A stretch of 64,000 nucleotides of DNA, taken from Chamaecyparis obtusa (lineage: Eukaryota; Streptophyta; Pinopsida; Cupressales; Cupressaceae). The notes below the pieces were generated by a model, which did not search any database, was not told where the DNA came from, and worked only from the letters and a program-made list of their open reading frames with translations. The position numbers and the translations under genes are program-made. Of this stretch, positions 1 through 10,515 are shown in pieces (position 1 is the first letter of the stretch; each line of letters begins with the position of its first letter). The stretch is from the NCBI GenBank assembly GCA_027943335.1, contig BSBK01007854.1:312501-376500 (forward strand), given 5' to 3'.

Positions 1-2
1 TT

Positions 3-1187
3 CCTACCTCTCCAGTAAAAGTTTCTACATCGAGTCCGAAGACACCTTCAAGCATGGTTGTGACAACTTCAACTTTTGTCCAATCACCTATAGCAACAAC
101 AGAAGCAACCACCATTTCTTCTACCGAGTTGCAGTCTCCCATTTCATCAAGTTTTCTAGCAGTAAGTATTCCAGTTTTTTATTCTACAAGTGTAAATATT
201 TTAAGTTCTCTAGTAGACAGTGTGCCAGTCTCTATAGCCAGTCCAACTATGTCTATTGTCACTACTACTAAGGCATTAAGTACAGATAAGCCTAAGGCTC
301 TACCGAGTATAAAATTTTTGGGTAAGAATATAGTAGAGGATATAGACCTAGATGAAGAAATAGAGATTCCAACATTAGATTTTGCAAATCTATCAGTGGA
401 CCAAATGCAAAATATAGGTGAAATCCTCCAAAGGAAAGCAAAGCAAAAGAAGCTTAAAGAGGAAAGAGACAAGGAATATCAAATCATTAAAGATGCTAAA
501 GACATTTTGTTTGATGCATTAGGTATTAAAGTAGACTCCTCTCAGCATGTTTTGCTACAATTAGCTGAAGCAGTAAATAAATACAATGAGGACTCATCTG
601 GGATAGAAAAGTTAGTTGAAAGAGCCGAGAAGAGATTCAACAATAAAGTGCTTGAGCACATTGCTCAGCACATAGCTATTAATCAAGTGGAATTGTCTTC
701 AGATTTGTCAAATATTGAATCTACCTATTCGAATGTCACCTCTCTTTTGGCCAGACTGTGCAATATTGCCGAGTTCACAAAGGATGTTAAGGATAAAATG
801 AATAAAATGGATGAGGATATGAAGATTAGCATACAGAAGCTACAACTTGAACCAAGTTCAAGCTCTGCTCATCACATGAAAGTCTCATATCTATCTAATA
901 TGCAGTTAAATCTACTAAAAGAAGACACAAGGATCCGGTCCACACTGCTAGACATCCAGAACATGATCCTTCCCATCATGAATACAATGTATAAGCACAT
1001 TGAACATTCCAAAACATTGATTCATGATAATCAGTTCTCTATAGCAGATCACATGATTGAACTCTCTGCAGAAGTCCAAATTGCAATCCAAACATGCAAG
1101 ATTCTACAAGAAAATTGGGACAGAACCCTGGCACTAATCATGAAGGTACATTCTGATTTTCTATCAAATTTTGGATTTTCTCTGTAA
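3..1187 (+). CDS. Unrecognised Ser/Thr-rich, coiled-coil ORF upstream of a Copia-type 3' LTR (5' partial)
   Basis: The frame is open to the window edge, so the first ATG (54) may not be the true start and the protein is at least 395 residues. The N-terminal third is rich in Ser, Thr, Val and Pro and looks disordered. The rest is charged and predicted helical (KAKQKKLKEERDKEYQ is typical), with heptad-like Leu/Ile spacing that suggests a coiled coil. I see no zinc knuckle, protease, reverse transcriptase or clear membrane segment. It ends about 215 bp before a polypurine tract and 3' LTR, so it lies between pol and LTR or forms the element's only 3' ORF. Sirevirus-type Copia elements carry an extra env-like ORF here, but nothing in this sequence proves that role. 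It has no stop or frameshift, unlike almost every other coding stretch in the window. The protein is not recognised. Confidence 0.6.
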   Translation, partial: PTSPVKVSTSSPKTPSSMVVTTSTFVQSPIATTEATTISSTELQSPISSSFLAVSIPVFYSTSVNILSSLVDSVPVSIASPTMSIVTTTKALSTDKPKALPSIKFLGKNIVEDIDLDEEIEIPTLDFANLSVDQMQNIGEILQRKAKQKKLKEERDKEYQIIKDAKDILFDALGIKVDSSQHVLLQLAEAVNKYNEDSSGIEKLVERAEKRFNNKVLEHIAQHIAINQVELSSDLSNIESTYSNVTSLLARLCNIAEFTKDVKDKMNKMDEDMKISIQKLQLEPSSSSAHHMKVSYLSNMQLNLLKEDTRIRSTLLDIQNMILPIMNTMYKHIEHSKTLIHDNQFSIADHMIELSAEVQIAIQTCKILQENWDRTLALIMKVHSDFLSNFGFSL

Positions 1188-1391
1188 ATTACTTGTATAT
1201 ACACCTTTGGCATTATCATCAAAAAGAGGGAGATATGTATAGAAGGAGATTTGTATAGAAGAAAAAGTTAGCACATTGAAAGGGGGAGATAATGTATAAA
1301 GCCCTATGACAAAGACAAATTTTAAAAAAAAAAAAAATCATCAATAAGTGTATATAAGTTTTGAGCAATAAGTGTTTTTGTCACTAATGCC

Positions 1392-1402
1392 AAAGGGGGA
1401 GA
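1392..1402 (+). other. Polypurine tract of element G
   Basis: AAAGGGGGAGA lies immediately 5' of the LTR start (AT then TGTTGG). This is the expected position and composition of the plus-strand DNA primer of an LTR retrotransposon. Confidence 0.75.
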
Positions 1403-1403
1403 T

Positions 1404-2598
1404 TGTTGGCATTAAGAAGAATTTCCACTAGTGACAACACTTATTTGCATTCTGAGTGCAAACCGAGTAGAACAGTGCAAACCGAGCAGAACAGTGCAAA
1501 CCGAGCAGGACAGTGCAAATCGAGTAGAACAGTGCAAACTGAGCAGAATAGTGCAAACTGAGCAGAACAGTGCAAACCGAGCAGAATAGTGCAAACTGAG
1601 CAGAACAGTGCAAACCAAGCAGAACAGTGCACACTGAGCAGAACAAAGCAAACTGAGCAAGACAGTGCAAACTGATCAAGATAATGCAAACCGAGCAGGA
1701 CAGTGTAAACCGAGTAACATTATGTCTACCGAGTCACCAGTATTTACCAAGTTCAAAACCTACCAAGTGGTTAGTATGAACCGTGCCTTCACTTCTACCA
1801 AGTGCATGACGATGCCGAGTAATGCAGTGGATGCCGAGTATCAGAAAGTCACCGAGTTAGTTTGCAGGAACCGTGTAACCATACTTGGGCCGACTTAGTG
1901 GCACTTATGTTTATTTGTCAAGCTGACTTTGTAATTATAATTAATTGTTTAGACTTGTATATAGACAATGTTGTAAAGATGTCAAGATGTAATTATATGA
2001 GTATGTATGTGAATAAAAAGAAAAGGCAGAGATAAACAAATTACAAAGGGCTACAGCAGTATAGGGAACAACAAAGATAAATTCATCACAGAAGGTGATC
2101 AGTACATTCAGCGAATCTCAATCAGCAATCTAGTTGCAAAGCAAGAGATCTACTGTTTCATCCTAACAGGTGAATCAGTACTAAAATCCTTTAACCAGGT
2201 AGACTTAACAGTCTGTTGTAAAATCTCTTTACCGAGTGCATACTTCATTGTATGTTTGTAAATCCTTTAACAAGGTGGATTTAGCAATCCTTATTGCTCC
2301 TAACAGGGCAGATCATCAGAAGTGATCAAATTGTAAGCCTTAACCGGCCAACTTTATTTTGCAGTACTAAAGCTTTGTGGGTTTCATCCCCACCCCAGTT
2401 TTACTTTCTTTTTGGAAGGTTTCTGGGTAACCAAATCTATGTGTCATTGTTGTGAATGCTTTTAAGTTTCATGCTTTCTATATGCATAAAGAAAAAGTAA
2501 ACTATATGTTAATACATCTGTAATTGTAAGAAAATTTGAAGTTACTGATTCACCCCTCCCCTCTCAGTAACTCGGTTAATCCCTGAATATTTCCAACA
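1404..2598 (+). mobile_element. 3' LTR of Copia-like element G
   Basis: The segment starts TGTTGG and ends CCAACA, a perfect 6-bp terminal inverted repeat, and follows a polypurine tract. The 5' LTR and most of the element lie upstream of the window. The LTR contains a 19-bp minisatellite, a TATATAG box near 1958 and an AATAAA at 2012, all plausible but untested transcription signals. The sequence just beyond it (GGTTT, 2599-2603) resumes the LTR of element H at the point matching 8925, so G inserted into the H 5' LTR. Confidence 0.85.
1456..1720 (+). repeat. 19-bp minisatellite inside the G LTR, about 14 copies
   Basis: The unit is GTGCAAACCGAGCAGAACA, starting at 1456, 1475, 1494 and so on to 1703. 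Most copies differ by one to three transitions. Because 19 is not a multiple of 3, the array is open in all three minus-strand frames, which makes artefactual Cys/Leu-rich ORFs. The CCGAG core also recurs outside the array within the same LTR. Confidence 0.97.
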
Positions 2599-3463
2599 GG
2601 TTTAAGTGGAAAAACCAACAAAGGAGATTAAGCGGCAAAATTCGATGGATGAAAAGAAAATGGTTTACTTGTCTATTTAAGAAACTAGGGTTTCATTATG
2701 AAAAATATGTCAGAGGAAAGAATATTGTAGAGATATTACATGAACAAGCTTCATGCATGCCTAATCAAACTAGTTAAGGAGAACCGAACTGCAGAGATTG
2801 CCAAGCATCACAAAGCTATAACCGAGAGACAGTAAGTTACTAAATATTGTTGAAATAGAATTGATATATTGATCAGAGATTTGATTGAGCATAATATAGA
2901 TCTGTACATCTACAAATCAAGTTGTATTGTAATCAGATCAATTGTTGTTACAGTTTAACCATTGTAATCAGATAAATCTCTTAACTGAGTAGACTTGAAA
3001 GTCTTGTAATGTCATTTGTAGAATGCACATTTGTTATTCTGTCAACCCCATAGTGAATGCTGATTGGACAATAATGGTTAGTGTTAAATCCTCAAACAAG
3101 GTCACACCTTATAGTGTGTTTTGTGACCTTTTATAGGGTTGGGTCTTCACCGACCTCACTTCAGAAGAGTGAACAATTTTTGGGTTGCCGGTCCTAGTTG
3201 GTTTTTCCCTTTACAAGGTTTCTATGTTAAATCTCTTGTGTCATGTGTTGATTGTGATGATTTTTGGATGTCATACTTACATGTTGCATATTAGATTTGA
3301 TTGGTAGCTACTTTATGTTATTGACTGGTAATCGGTAAAAGCATAGACAATTTACTATTATATGTTTCTGAGCTATATAAATTTGTTTAAATTGTTTTTG
3401 AATATACATTTTGTATTTGGGACAGTGGATAACTGATTCACCCCCCTCTCAGTTATTCTAACA
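2599..3463 (+). mobile_element. 5' LTR of Copia element H, 3' portion only
   Basis: This 865-bp segment matches 8925-9790 of the 3' LTR nearly base for base. It ends in CTAACA just before the primer-binding site. The first ~620 bp of this LTR (equivalent to 8305-8924) is displaced upstream of the window by insertion of element G. A TATA-like CTATTTAAG near 2672 (also near 8999 in the other LTR) is the best core promoter candidate. Confidence 0.9.
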
Positions 3464-3465
3464 AT

Positions 3466-3477
3466 TGGTATCAGAGC
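3466..3477 (+). other. Primer-binding site of H, initiator tRNA-Met type
   Basis: TGGTATCAGAGC lies two bases after the LTR end. It is the canonical plant Copia site complementary to the 3' end of initiator tRNA-Met. Confidence 0.95.
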
Positions 3478-3529
3478 ACGTTGGTTGCTTGGAATAGAGT
3501 TTTGAGGACTTCAGCAGAAAGATCACAAA

Positions 3530-4921
3530 ATGTATAAGAGGGATGTGCCAAAGCTAAACAAGGATAACTTTACAATATGGAAAATATGAATGAAACTGCA
3601 TATATCTAGAATTAGGAATTCTACCCTCACACTATTAGAGAATGGCTACATTGCACCACCCACTGGACCTTTGACTCTAGATCAACTAAGAGATAGACAT
3701 GAGCATAACATTACTATGATGGAGATTGCTGCTGCTCTAACAGATGCTGAGTTTGAAGATATTAAAGATTGCACTACTGTTAAAGATATGTGGGATAAAC
3801 TTGCTCAAGTTTATAGTGGTGATACAAATGTCAAGAGAGCTAGAGCCGAAAGCTTAAGAGGAAAATTTGATGATATGAAGATGAAAGAAGGAGAAAACAT
3901 TATGTAGTACATAAACAGAATAAAGGAGGTAGTTCATGCTATTAGAACATCTAATGGAGTTATTGATGAAGACATTGTGGTAATAAAAATTATAAGGACC
4001 TTATTGCATATTTATGCCATCAGAATATCTGGAATTCATGAAAATAGGTCAGCACCTAACAATACTCTCACTCTTGATAATCTGATTGGAAAGCTAACAA
4101 CATTTGAAATGAACAACTATGATAATAGTGTTGTACCGACTGTTGAATCTGCTTTTATGACTTCTCTAAAGATTGGTAAGTCTAGTAGTAGAAATAATAA
4201 GAATGATAGTGATAGCAATATTGATGATGAACTTGATGAGCTCGAAGCTATTATGGCCAGGAGGTTACCTAAAGGGAAGGGTAGATATAGAGGCAAATTA
4301 CATTTAGCATGTTTTAACTGTAAAGAAGTTGGTCATATTGTTGCTAGATGTCCAAACAGGAAGGAAGATGATAGAAACAAGGACCAATCTGGTGAAGGAA
4401 GCCATGGGAGAAGAGACAACAAAAGTTACCGACATTACAATAGAGACAACCGAGACAATAATGATGAAGGAAAAAAGGTATATTACTTTGCAGAAGAAAA
4501 TGAATCAAATTTAGATTCAGATGATGATGTAGAGGTAGTATTTGTTGCTATGAAGGATGATTCTAAGGAAGAAGAAAAGTATGTAGAAACAACATTGATT
4601 TATAAGGTTAATAAAAATCATACATGGATCATAGATAGTGGCTATACACATCACATGACTGGTGATGAAGACAAATTTAATCATCTTGAGCAATATAATG
4701 GAGGATCTGTAAAAATGGGTAATGATACACCTTGCATGGTTAGAGGAAAGGGATCCTTGCTGATAAATGATAGAATCCAATGTGATAATGCTTATTGGGT
4801 AGAAGGACTAAACTATAATTTTCTAAGTGTGGCGCAACTAAACAATTCAGGTCACCGAGTTGCATTTGAGAGCAAGAAAGTAAAAATATTTGATGATGGA
4901 GGAAGACTCGTTGGAACATGA
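3530..4921 (+). pseudogene. H gag and protease region (Copia), with in-frame stops
   Basis: The frame starts at ATG 3530 and is stopped at 3587 (TGA), 3905 (TAG) and 4919 (TGA) without a frameshift. The N-terminal half is the Copia gag capsid. A CCHC zinc knuckle (CFNCKEVGHIVARC) spans 4310-4351 and would bind element RNA. The aspartic protease active site appears as DSG followed by THHMTG near 4633-4660, close to the usual Copia motif. The 3905 stop fits a Gln codon changed by one C-to-T transition. Proteins of this family package RNA and process the polyprotein; this copy cannot make a full-length product. Confidence 0.9.
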
Positions 4922-5923
4922 GCACAACCAAAAGGTAACTTGTTTTATCTTAACAATCATGAGTCTTCTTGCTTAATGATAAAAAATGAAGATGCTTGGT
5001 TATGGGATAAAAGTTTATGTCATGTGAACTTTGATAACATGATTAAAATCAGTAAAAAGAAAAAGGTTAGAGGTCTGCCTAACTTATCTAAGCTTGATCA
5101 TGTTATGTATCATGAGTGTTAGAAATGTAAAATGAAAAAATCTAGTTTCAAAAGAAAAGATTATTCAACAAAGAAAATACTTGAGTTAGTTCACACCGAC
5201 CTATGTGGTCCTATGAGAACTCAGAGTTATTATGGTGATAGATATTTCATTCTTTTTGTTGATGACTATACTAGATTGATGACTGTCATGTTATTGAAAG
5301 AAAAAGAGGCATTTAAGATGTTCAAGTGGTATAAAGCAAAAGTAGAGAAAGAGACTGGTAAATAATTGAAATGCTTAAGATTTGACCGAGGAGGTGAATT
5401 TATTTTTGATGTATTTACTAACTTTTGTAATGATCAAAGTATTAAAAGACAGGTCTCTGCACCAAGGACACCTCAGCAGAATGGAATTGCTGAAAGAAGG
5501 AATATGTCAATAGTTGACTGTGCAAGAACACTGATGATAGAGAAAAATGTTGCACATACATACTAGAGAGAGGTAGTTAGCATAGCTGTTTATGTTTTAA
5601 ACTGTGTACAGTTGAAGGACACTAACAAAACACCCTATGAGTAATAGTTTGGACACAAACCCACTCTAAGTTATTTCAAATTTTTTGGAAGTAAATGATT
5701 TATTCTAAAAGATGAAAGAAATGGAAAGTTTGACTCAAAAGGTGATGAAGGGATATTTCTTGGTTATTCCACTGAAAGCAAAGCATATAAGTGTCTAAAT
5801 AAAGTTGCTAATAAAATGATAGAAAGTGCTAATGTCAAGGTTGATGAGTTTGATGATAAGAATGTAGAAGAAAGCACAAAGGAACTGGAAGACTATGGTA
5901 GATTTACATACATTGAGCATTAG
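4922..5923 (+). pseudogene. H integrase with pre-integrase zinc-binding region
   Basis: The frame continues from gag. The GAG-pre-integrase zinc region is at 4985-5150 (LCHVNFDN, then HEC, a stop and KC). The integrase core follows with D in HTDLCGP (near 5197), D in FDRGGEF (near 5382) and E in GIAERRN (near 5490), so all three catalytic acidic residues survive. Stops interrupt it at 5120, 5363, 5564, 5642 and further on. Several sit where the family has Gln or Trp, one transition away. The enzyme would join element cDNA to the chromosome; this copy is inactive. Confidence 0.9.
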
Positions 5924-6019
5924 AGCATCTATCGACGTCGTAGACAGTGACAACTGGTAGGTAGGAAAACAACACCAAGGAACAGGAAAGAGAAACCGAC
6001 GAGTAGGAAGGACCTATCG

Positions 6020-7158
6020 AGCAGGCAAATGAACTTGAACATGATGAACAAGAAAGAAGAGATCAGATACTGGCAAGATTTTTCAGAAGATACCATCCTG
6101 AGAACCAAATTATTGGCAAAAAGCAAGCTGGCATACAAACGAGATGTAAGTCAAGACAAGGTACATGCTTAGTTTTTTAATATGAACCAAAAAATGTTAA
6201 AGTTGCATTGGAGAATGAAGAATGGATTAATGCAATGAATGAAGAGATTGAACATATAGAGAAAAACAAGACATGGACCTTAGTACCTAGACCTAAGGAT
6301 AATAATGTTATTGGTACTAAGTGGATCTTTAGAAAAAAGCTAAATGAAAATGGAGAGGTTACAAGGAATAAAGCCAGACTAGTTTGCAAGGGGTATGCAC
6401 AAGAGGAAGGAATTGACTATGGTGAGACCTTTGCACCTATTGCTAGACTAGAAGGAGTTAGAATGTTATTGGCTTATGCAACACATAAGAAATTTAAAGT
6501 TTATCAAATGGACGTTAAGTCTACATTTCTGAATGGGATACTTGAAGAAGAAGTCTACATAGAAAAACCATAAGGGTTCTTTGATCTAGACAAGAAAGAC
6601 ATGGTATGTAGATTACATAAAGCTTTGTATGGTTTGAAGCAAGCACCGAGAGCCTGGTATGAAAGGCTGTATACTTATTTGTTAAGTATTGGATTTGTTA
6701 GAACTAGTGAGAACAGTAATTTGTAAATGAAAGGAGATACTAATGATACTATTCTAATTGTTGAGATATTTGTGGATGATATTATCTTTGGAGGTCAAGA
6801 TCACATTTGTAAATCCTTTTTTGATGAGATGAGAAAAGAGTTCAAAATGTTTATGTTTGGAGAGATTAAATTCTTTCTAGGACTGTAGGTTATTCAGCAG
6901 AGTGATGTGATATTCATCACACAATCCAAGTATATAAAGGAAGTACTAAAATTTTTTGGCATGGAAGATGCTAAAATAGTTGGAACACCAATGGTCACAG
7001 GCTACAAATTGACTAAAGAGGATGAAACTATAGAGGTGAACCAGACACTGTACTGATCAATGATTGGTAAGTTAATGTATGTAGTACATAGTAGACCAGA
7101 CATATCACATGCTTTGGGGATTGTTGCAAGATTTTCTACAAATCCTAGGGAGTCACAC
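6020..7158 (+). pseudogene. H reverse transcriptase (Copia type)
   Basis: After the shift to frame 1, RVT_2-type motifs are clear: [65 protein letters not shown], and the catalytic FVDD near 6772. Stops lie at 6178, 6571, 6724, 6886 and 7054. The QMDVK motif carries the first catalytic Asp and FVDD the other two, so the active site residues are present but the frame is dead. A second frameshift near 7158 separates it from RNase H. Confidence 0.92.
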
Positions 7159-7159
7159 A

Positions 7160-7720
7160 TGTTGCTACAAAGAGAATCTTAAGATACCTGAAGAAGACAA
7201 AGGTTTATGGATTATGGTATCCTAAAGAAGACAAGTTTGAACTTAAAGTATACACTAATGTTGATTGGGCTGGAAATGTGGATGATAGAAAAAGCACAAT
7301 TGGGGGAGCATTTTTCTTTGGTGAAAGACTTGTTACCTAGACAAGTAAGAAGTAGTCTTGTATTTCCTAGTCTACAACTGAAGCATAGTATGTTGTTGCT
7401 GCTACAAACTATTCAAATATTGCATATATTAAGAAAGTATTAGAAGGAATGAATGAGATAATCATTGAGCTCGTGATTATATACTATGATAACACTAGTG
7501 CTATAAACATTTAAAAGAATCCAGTGATGCACTCTAAAACAAGCACATATCTATCAAGTATCACTAACTAAGAGAACAAGTGAAGGAGAAGCAAGTGAAG
7601 CTTGAATTTGTTACATCTAAAGAGCAACTTGCAAACATATTTACAAAGCCTCTACTGAAAGATACATTTGAATACTTGAGGACTAGACTTGGGGTCCGTC
7701 CCCTCTCTACTAGTCACTAA
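7160..7720 (+). pseudogene. H RNase H domain (Copia type)
   Basis: In frame 3 the markers are a YTNVDWAG segment followed by DDRKST, and a C-terminal EQLANIFTKPL segment close to the usual Copia end. The product would end at 7718-7720. There are stops after the GERLVT segment and within the STTEA and DNTSAINI segments. The domain degrades the RNA strand during reverse transcription; this copy is non-functional. Confidence 0.85.
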
Positions 7721-8304
7721 TGTGATCTAGAGGTTGCATCATCCTAATCTTATCAAAAAATCACTCATGTTGATGCAACATTGTTCACACTTTGGATTTC
7801 TATCTAAAGTTGTGAAAGATGTGAAGAACTAGATCAAATTTGCATAACAGTATACAGAGATATAGTGAATGCACTGAACAACAGAGAGTTACATGGCTAT
7901 TACAGAGTTGTATGGTTTATTTGTTTCTTTGGCATTGTTGTCAAAGGGAGATATAAATAGTATGATAATTGAGGAGAATATAGGCACATCTATCTTAGGG
8001 AGAGACAATCTAAAAAGATATAGGGAGAGATAAACAGAAGGAACCTAAGAGCTGCTAAAGATCCAATCTAAAAAGATACAGGGAGAGATAAACAGAAGGA
8101 ACCTAAGAGCTGCTAAAGATCATATTTGTAGAAGATAGTCTACACATTGAAATGCTATTAAGTAACATAGTGATTAAACATATTAAGATAAGGGAGAGCT
8201 TACCAAGCTACAATATTTGTTTATAGAGTTGTAGAATACATGTTTGGTATGTGTATGGTATACTTCATATTGCTTGAGTTTCCATCAATGCCAAAGGGAG
8301 AGAT
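7721..8304 (+). other. H 3' untranslated region with a 58-bp tandem duplication and polypurine tract
   Basis: There is no coding potential. 8006-8063 is repeated at 8064-8121 with one visible difference. The phrase TTTGGCATTGTTGTCAAAG near 7930 and CATCAATGCCAAAGGGAGAG near 8283 are relatives of the 3' end of element G. AAAGGGAGAGA at 8293-8303 is the polypurine tract just before the LTR. Confidence 0.8.
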
Positions 8305-9790
8305 TGATGAGCTACAACTGATTGAGAACCTGATTGCAGAACTTTAAGTGATTAGAGATCACCAAGAACATAATTGTTTTGTAAGATAATTGAATTAGTT
8401 TTATGTTGTCATTGATGTCAACTATTTTTGACAGTACTTATCATGGGGTTGCAAACATCTAACACATCTATAGAAGAGAAGAGAAAGATGAAGAACCGAG
8501 ATATCTACATGGAGAAAGATGGTTATGATAGATGAGGCTAAGGATTACTCTTGGTAACTTATTGATGAGTCCATGACTTCATATTGTTGACTTGATTATG
8601 TTACATTAATCTTTTATGAAGTTGGGAGAAAAATGTTACAAAGAAGTTTTGTCGGTTAATGAAGCATTCCAGTATACAATGAGCAGTGTAGTGTATAGTG
8701 TGCATAGTATAAACTGAGCTTGTGTTCACTGACGCATTTCTTTGTTAACAAGAGAATGAATAAAAGAACTAAATGATTTGTTTAGCCGACATAATTTGAT
8801 GAGTTGTAAAGTGTATGATCACAGAGTGAAAGATAAAGTTTGTTATGAGATCAACGGCTACCAAAATTCAAGGAAGATCTAACGGAAAGATTTGAAATGT
8901 GTTACTAACACATCAGCCGAGGAAGGTTTAAGCGGCAAAACCAACAAAGGCGATTAAGCGGCAAAATCTAATGGATGCAAAGAAAACTGTTTACTTATCT
9001 ATTTAAGAGACTAGGATTTCATTATGAAAAATATGCTAGAGGAAACAATACTACAGAGATATCATGTGAACAAGCTTCATGCATGCCTAATCAAATTGGT
9101 TAAGGAGAACTGAACTGCAGAGATTACCGAGCATCAGAAAGCTATAACCGAGAGACAGTAAGTTACTGAATATTGTTGAAACAAAATTGATATATTGATC
9201 AAAGATTTGATTGAGCATAATATAGATCTGTACATCTACAAATCAAGTTGTATTGTAATCAGATCAACTGCTGTTACAATTTAACCATTGTAATAAGATA
9301 AATCTCTTAACTGAGTAGACTTGAAAGTCTTGTAATGTCATTCATAGAATGCATATTTGTTATCATGTCAACCCCATAGTGAATGCTGGTTCGACGATAA
9401 TGGTTAGTGTTAAATCTTCTAACAAGGTCACACCTTACAGTGTGTTTTGTAACCTTTAATAGGGTTAGGTCTTCACCGACCTCACTTCAGAAGAGTGAAC
9501 AATTTTTGGGTTGCCTATCCCAGGTGGGTTTTCCCTTTATAGGGTTTCCACATTAAATATCTTGTGTCATGTGTTGATTGTGATGATTGTTGGATGTCAT
9601 ACTTTACATGTTGCATATTAGATTTGATCAGTAGCTACTTTATGTTATTGACTGGTAATCGGTAAAAGCATAAACAGTTTACTATTATATGTTACCGAGC
9701 TGCAAAATTTTTTTAAAATTATTTTTGAATATACATCTTGTATTTGGGATAGTGGATAATTGATTCAGCCCCCTCTCAGTTATTCTAATA
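8305..9790 (+). mobile_element. 3' LTR of Copia element H (1486 bp)
   Basis: It starts TGATGAGC after the polypurine tract and ends CTAATA, where the 5' copy has CTAACA. 8925-9790 pairs with the 5' remnant at 2599-3463. Part of this LTR resembles the G LTR in layout (a CCCCTCTCAGTTATT-like end and an AACAAGGT phrase), so G and H are related families. Confidence 0.9.
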
Positions 9791-9830
9791 GCAAGCATGA
9801 GACATGATGGGAATGATACAACTCATCATA

Positions 9831-10034
9831 ATTAATAAAAGAACTCATGCCAACATTAGGGTACCCACATATCAAAATAGTCCTAGTATTTGGGTCAATA
9901 GATGACAACCTTTCCATATGCTACCTCACCTGTTTGAGGTAAGCCCAACTCGGTCCAATTCTCTTAACAATGGTACACATTTGTCCAAGTGCAACAACCT
10001 TCAAAGATTTGCAGTGGTAAAGAGAATCACTATG
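9831..10034 (-). pseudogene. NOG1: NOG1 (nucleolar GTP-binding protein 1) fragment
   Basis: The minus strand encodes about 68 residues in one frame that I recognise as NOG1, a conserved GTPase of 60S ribosome assembly in the nucleolus. Landmarks in order are [39 protein letters not shown] and SSFIN. The G1/P-loop reads GYPNVGMSS; the catalytic Lys expected after NVG is Met. One in-frame TAG interrupts VRQHM at the Gln position. The match stops at 9831 just after SSFIN and at 10034, where a dispersed repeat begins, so both flanks of the gene are missing. It is a dead captured or retrocopied fragment next to the H 3' end. Plant NOG1 is generally intronless, so the lack of introns does not separate retrocopy from DNA capture. 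Confidence 0.85.
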
Positions 10035-10515
10035 GTCATCATAGGATGGAGTGATATATAGTAGAGAGCTATATTAGGATGGTTGATAGGGTTCCTTGAG
10101 AGAAGGGGGATTGCAAAAGACTTGTTATCACTGTATTGTGTATTTCCAATATGTTTGGATGCATGGCAGACTGAGAGAATGAAGGATCACTCATTGATTG
10201 CATGATAACCCAGTTTTGAAGGGTCACTGGTTGAGGGGACAGTCAAGGTCCAGATGTTGATAGTGTTCCTTGAGGGAAGGGGGATTGTGAAAGACTTTTT
10301 ATCATTTTATTGTGTATTTCCAATATGTTTGGATGAAGGGCGAACTAGGAGAATGAAGGATCACTCACTGATTAAATGATAAACCAATTTTGAAGGGTCA
10401 CTAGTTGGGGGGATAGTCAAGGTCCATATGTTGATAGTGAATTTCTTGAGAGAAGGGGGATTGTGAAAGACTTTTTATCATTATATTGTGTATTTCCAAT
10501 ATGTTTGGATTCCAA
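10029..10515 (+). repeat. 174-bp tandem repeat, cluster 1
   Basis: Units begin with GTTGATAG at 10082, 10256 and 10430 (exactly 174 bp apart); the last is partial. A 55-bp left flank starting ACTATGGTCATCA is shared with cluster 2 (14108-14758). The units contain GAAGGATCACTCA and GAAGGGTCACTGG phrases and no convincing ORF. Confidence 0.93.

Larger units (their letters stand above)
2599..9790 (+). mobile_element. Copia LTR retrotransposon H, degenerate
   Basis: The order is 5' LTR (truncated by G), Met primer site, gag with a zinc knuckle, protease, integrase, reverse transcriptase, RNase H, polypurine tract and 3' LTR. Integrase before reverse transcriptase defines Copia (Ty1) order. Coding frame 2 runs from gag to the end of integrase and is broken only by stops. 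The frame then shifts once in the integrase-RT linker (5924-6023) and once near 7158 before RNase H. The target-site duplication cannot be checked because the 5' end is outside the window. Confidence 0.92.

Noticed and set aside
3..1187. Calling the first ORF an envelope protein
   Set aside because: Only its position fits; no signal peptide, membrane span or fusion-type segment is visible.
1412..1689. Three overlapping minus-strand ORFs of about 82 codons, Cys/Leu-rich
   Set aside because: They are the three frames of the 19-bp minisatellite; the open frames follow from the repeat, not from selection.
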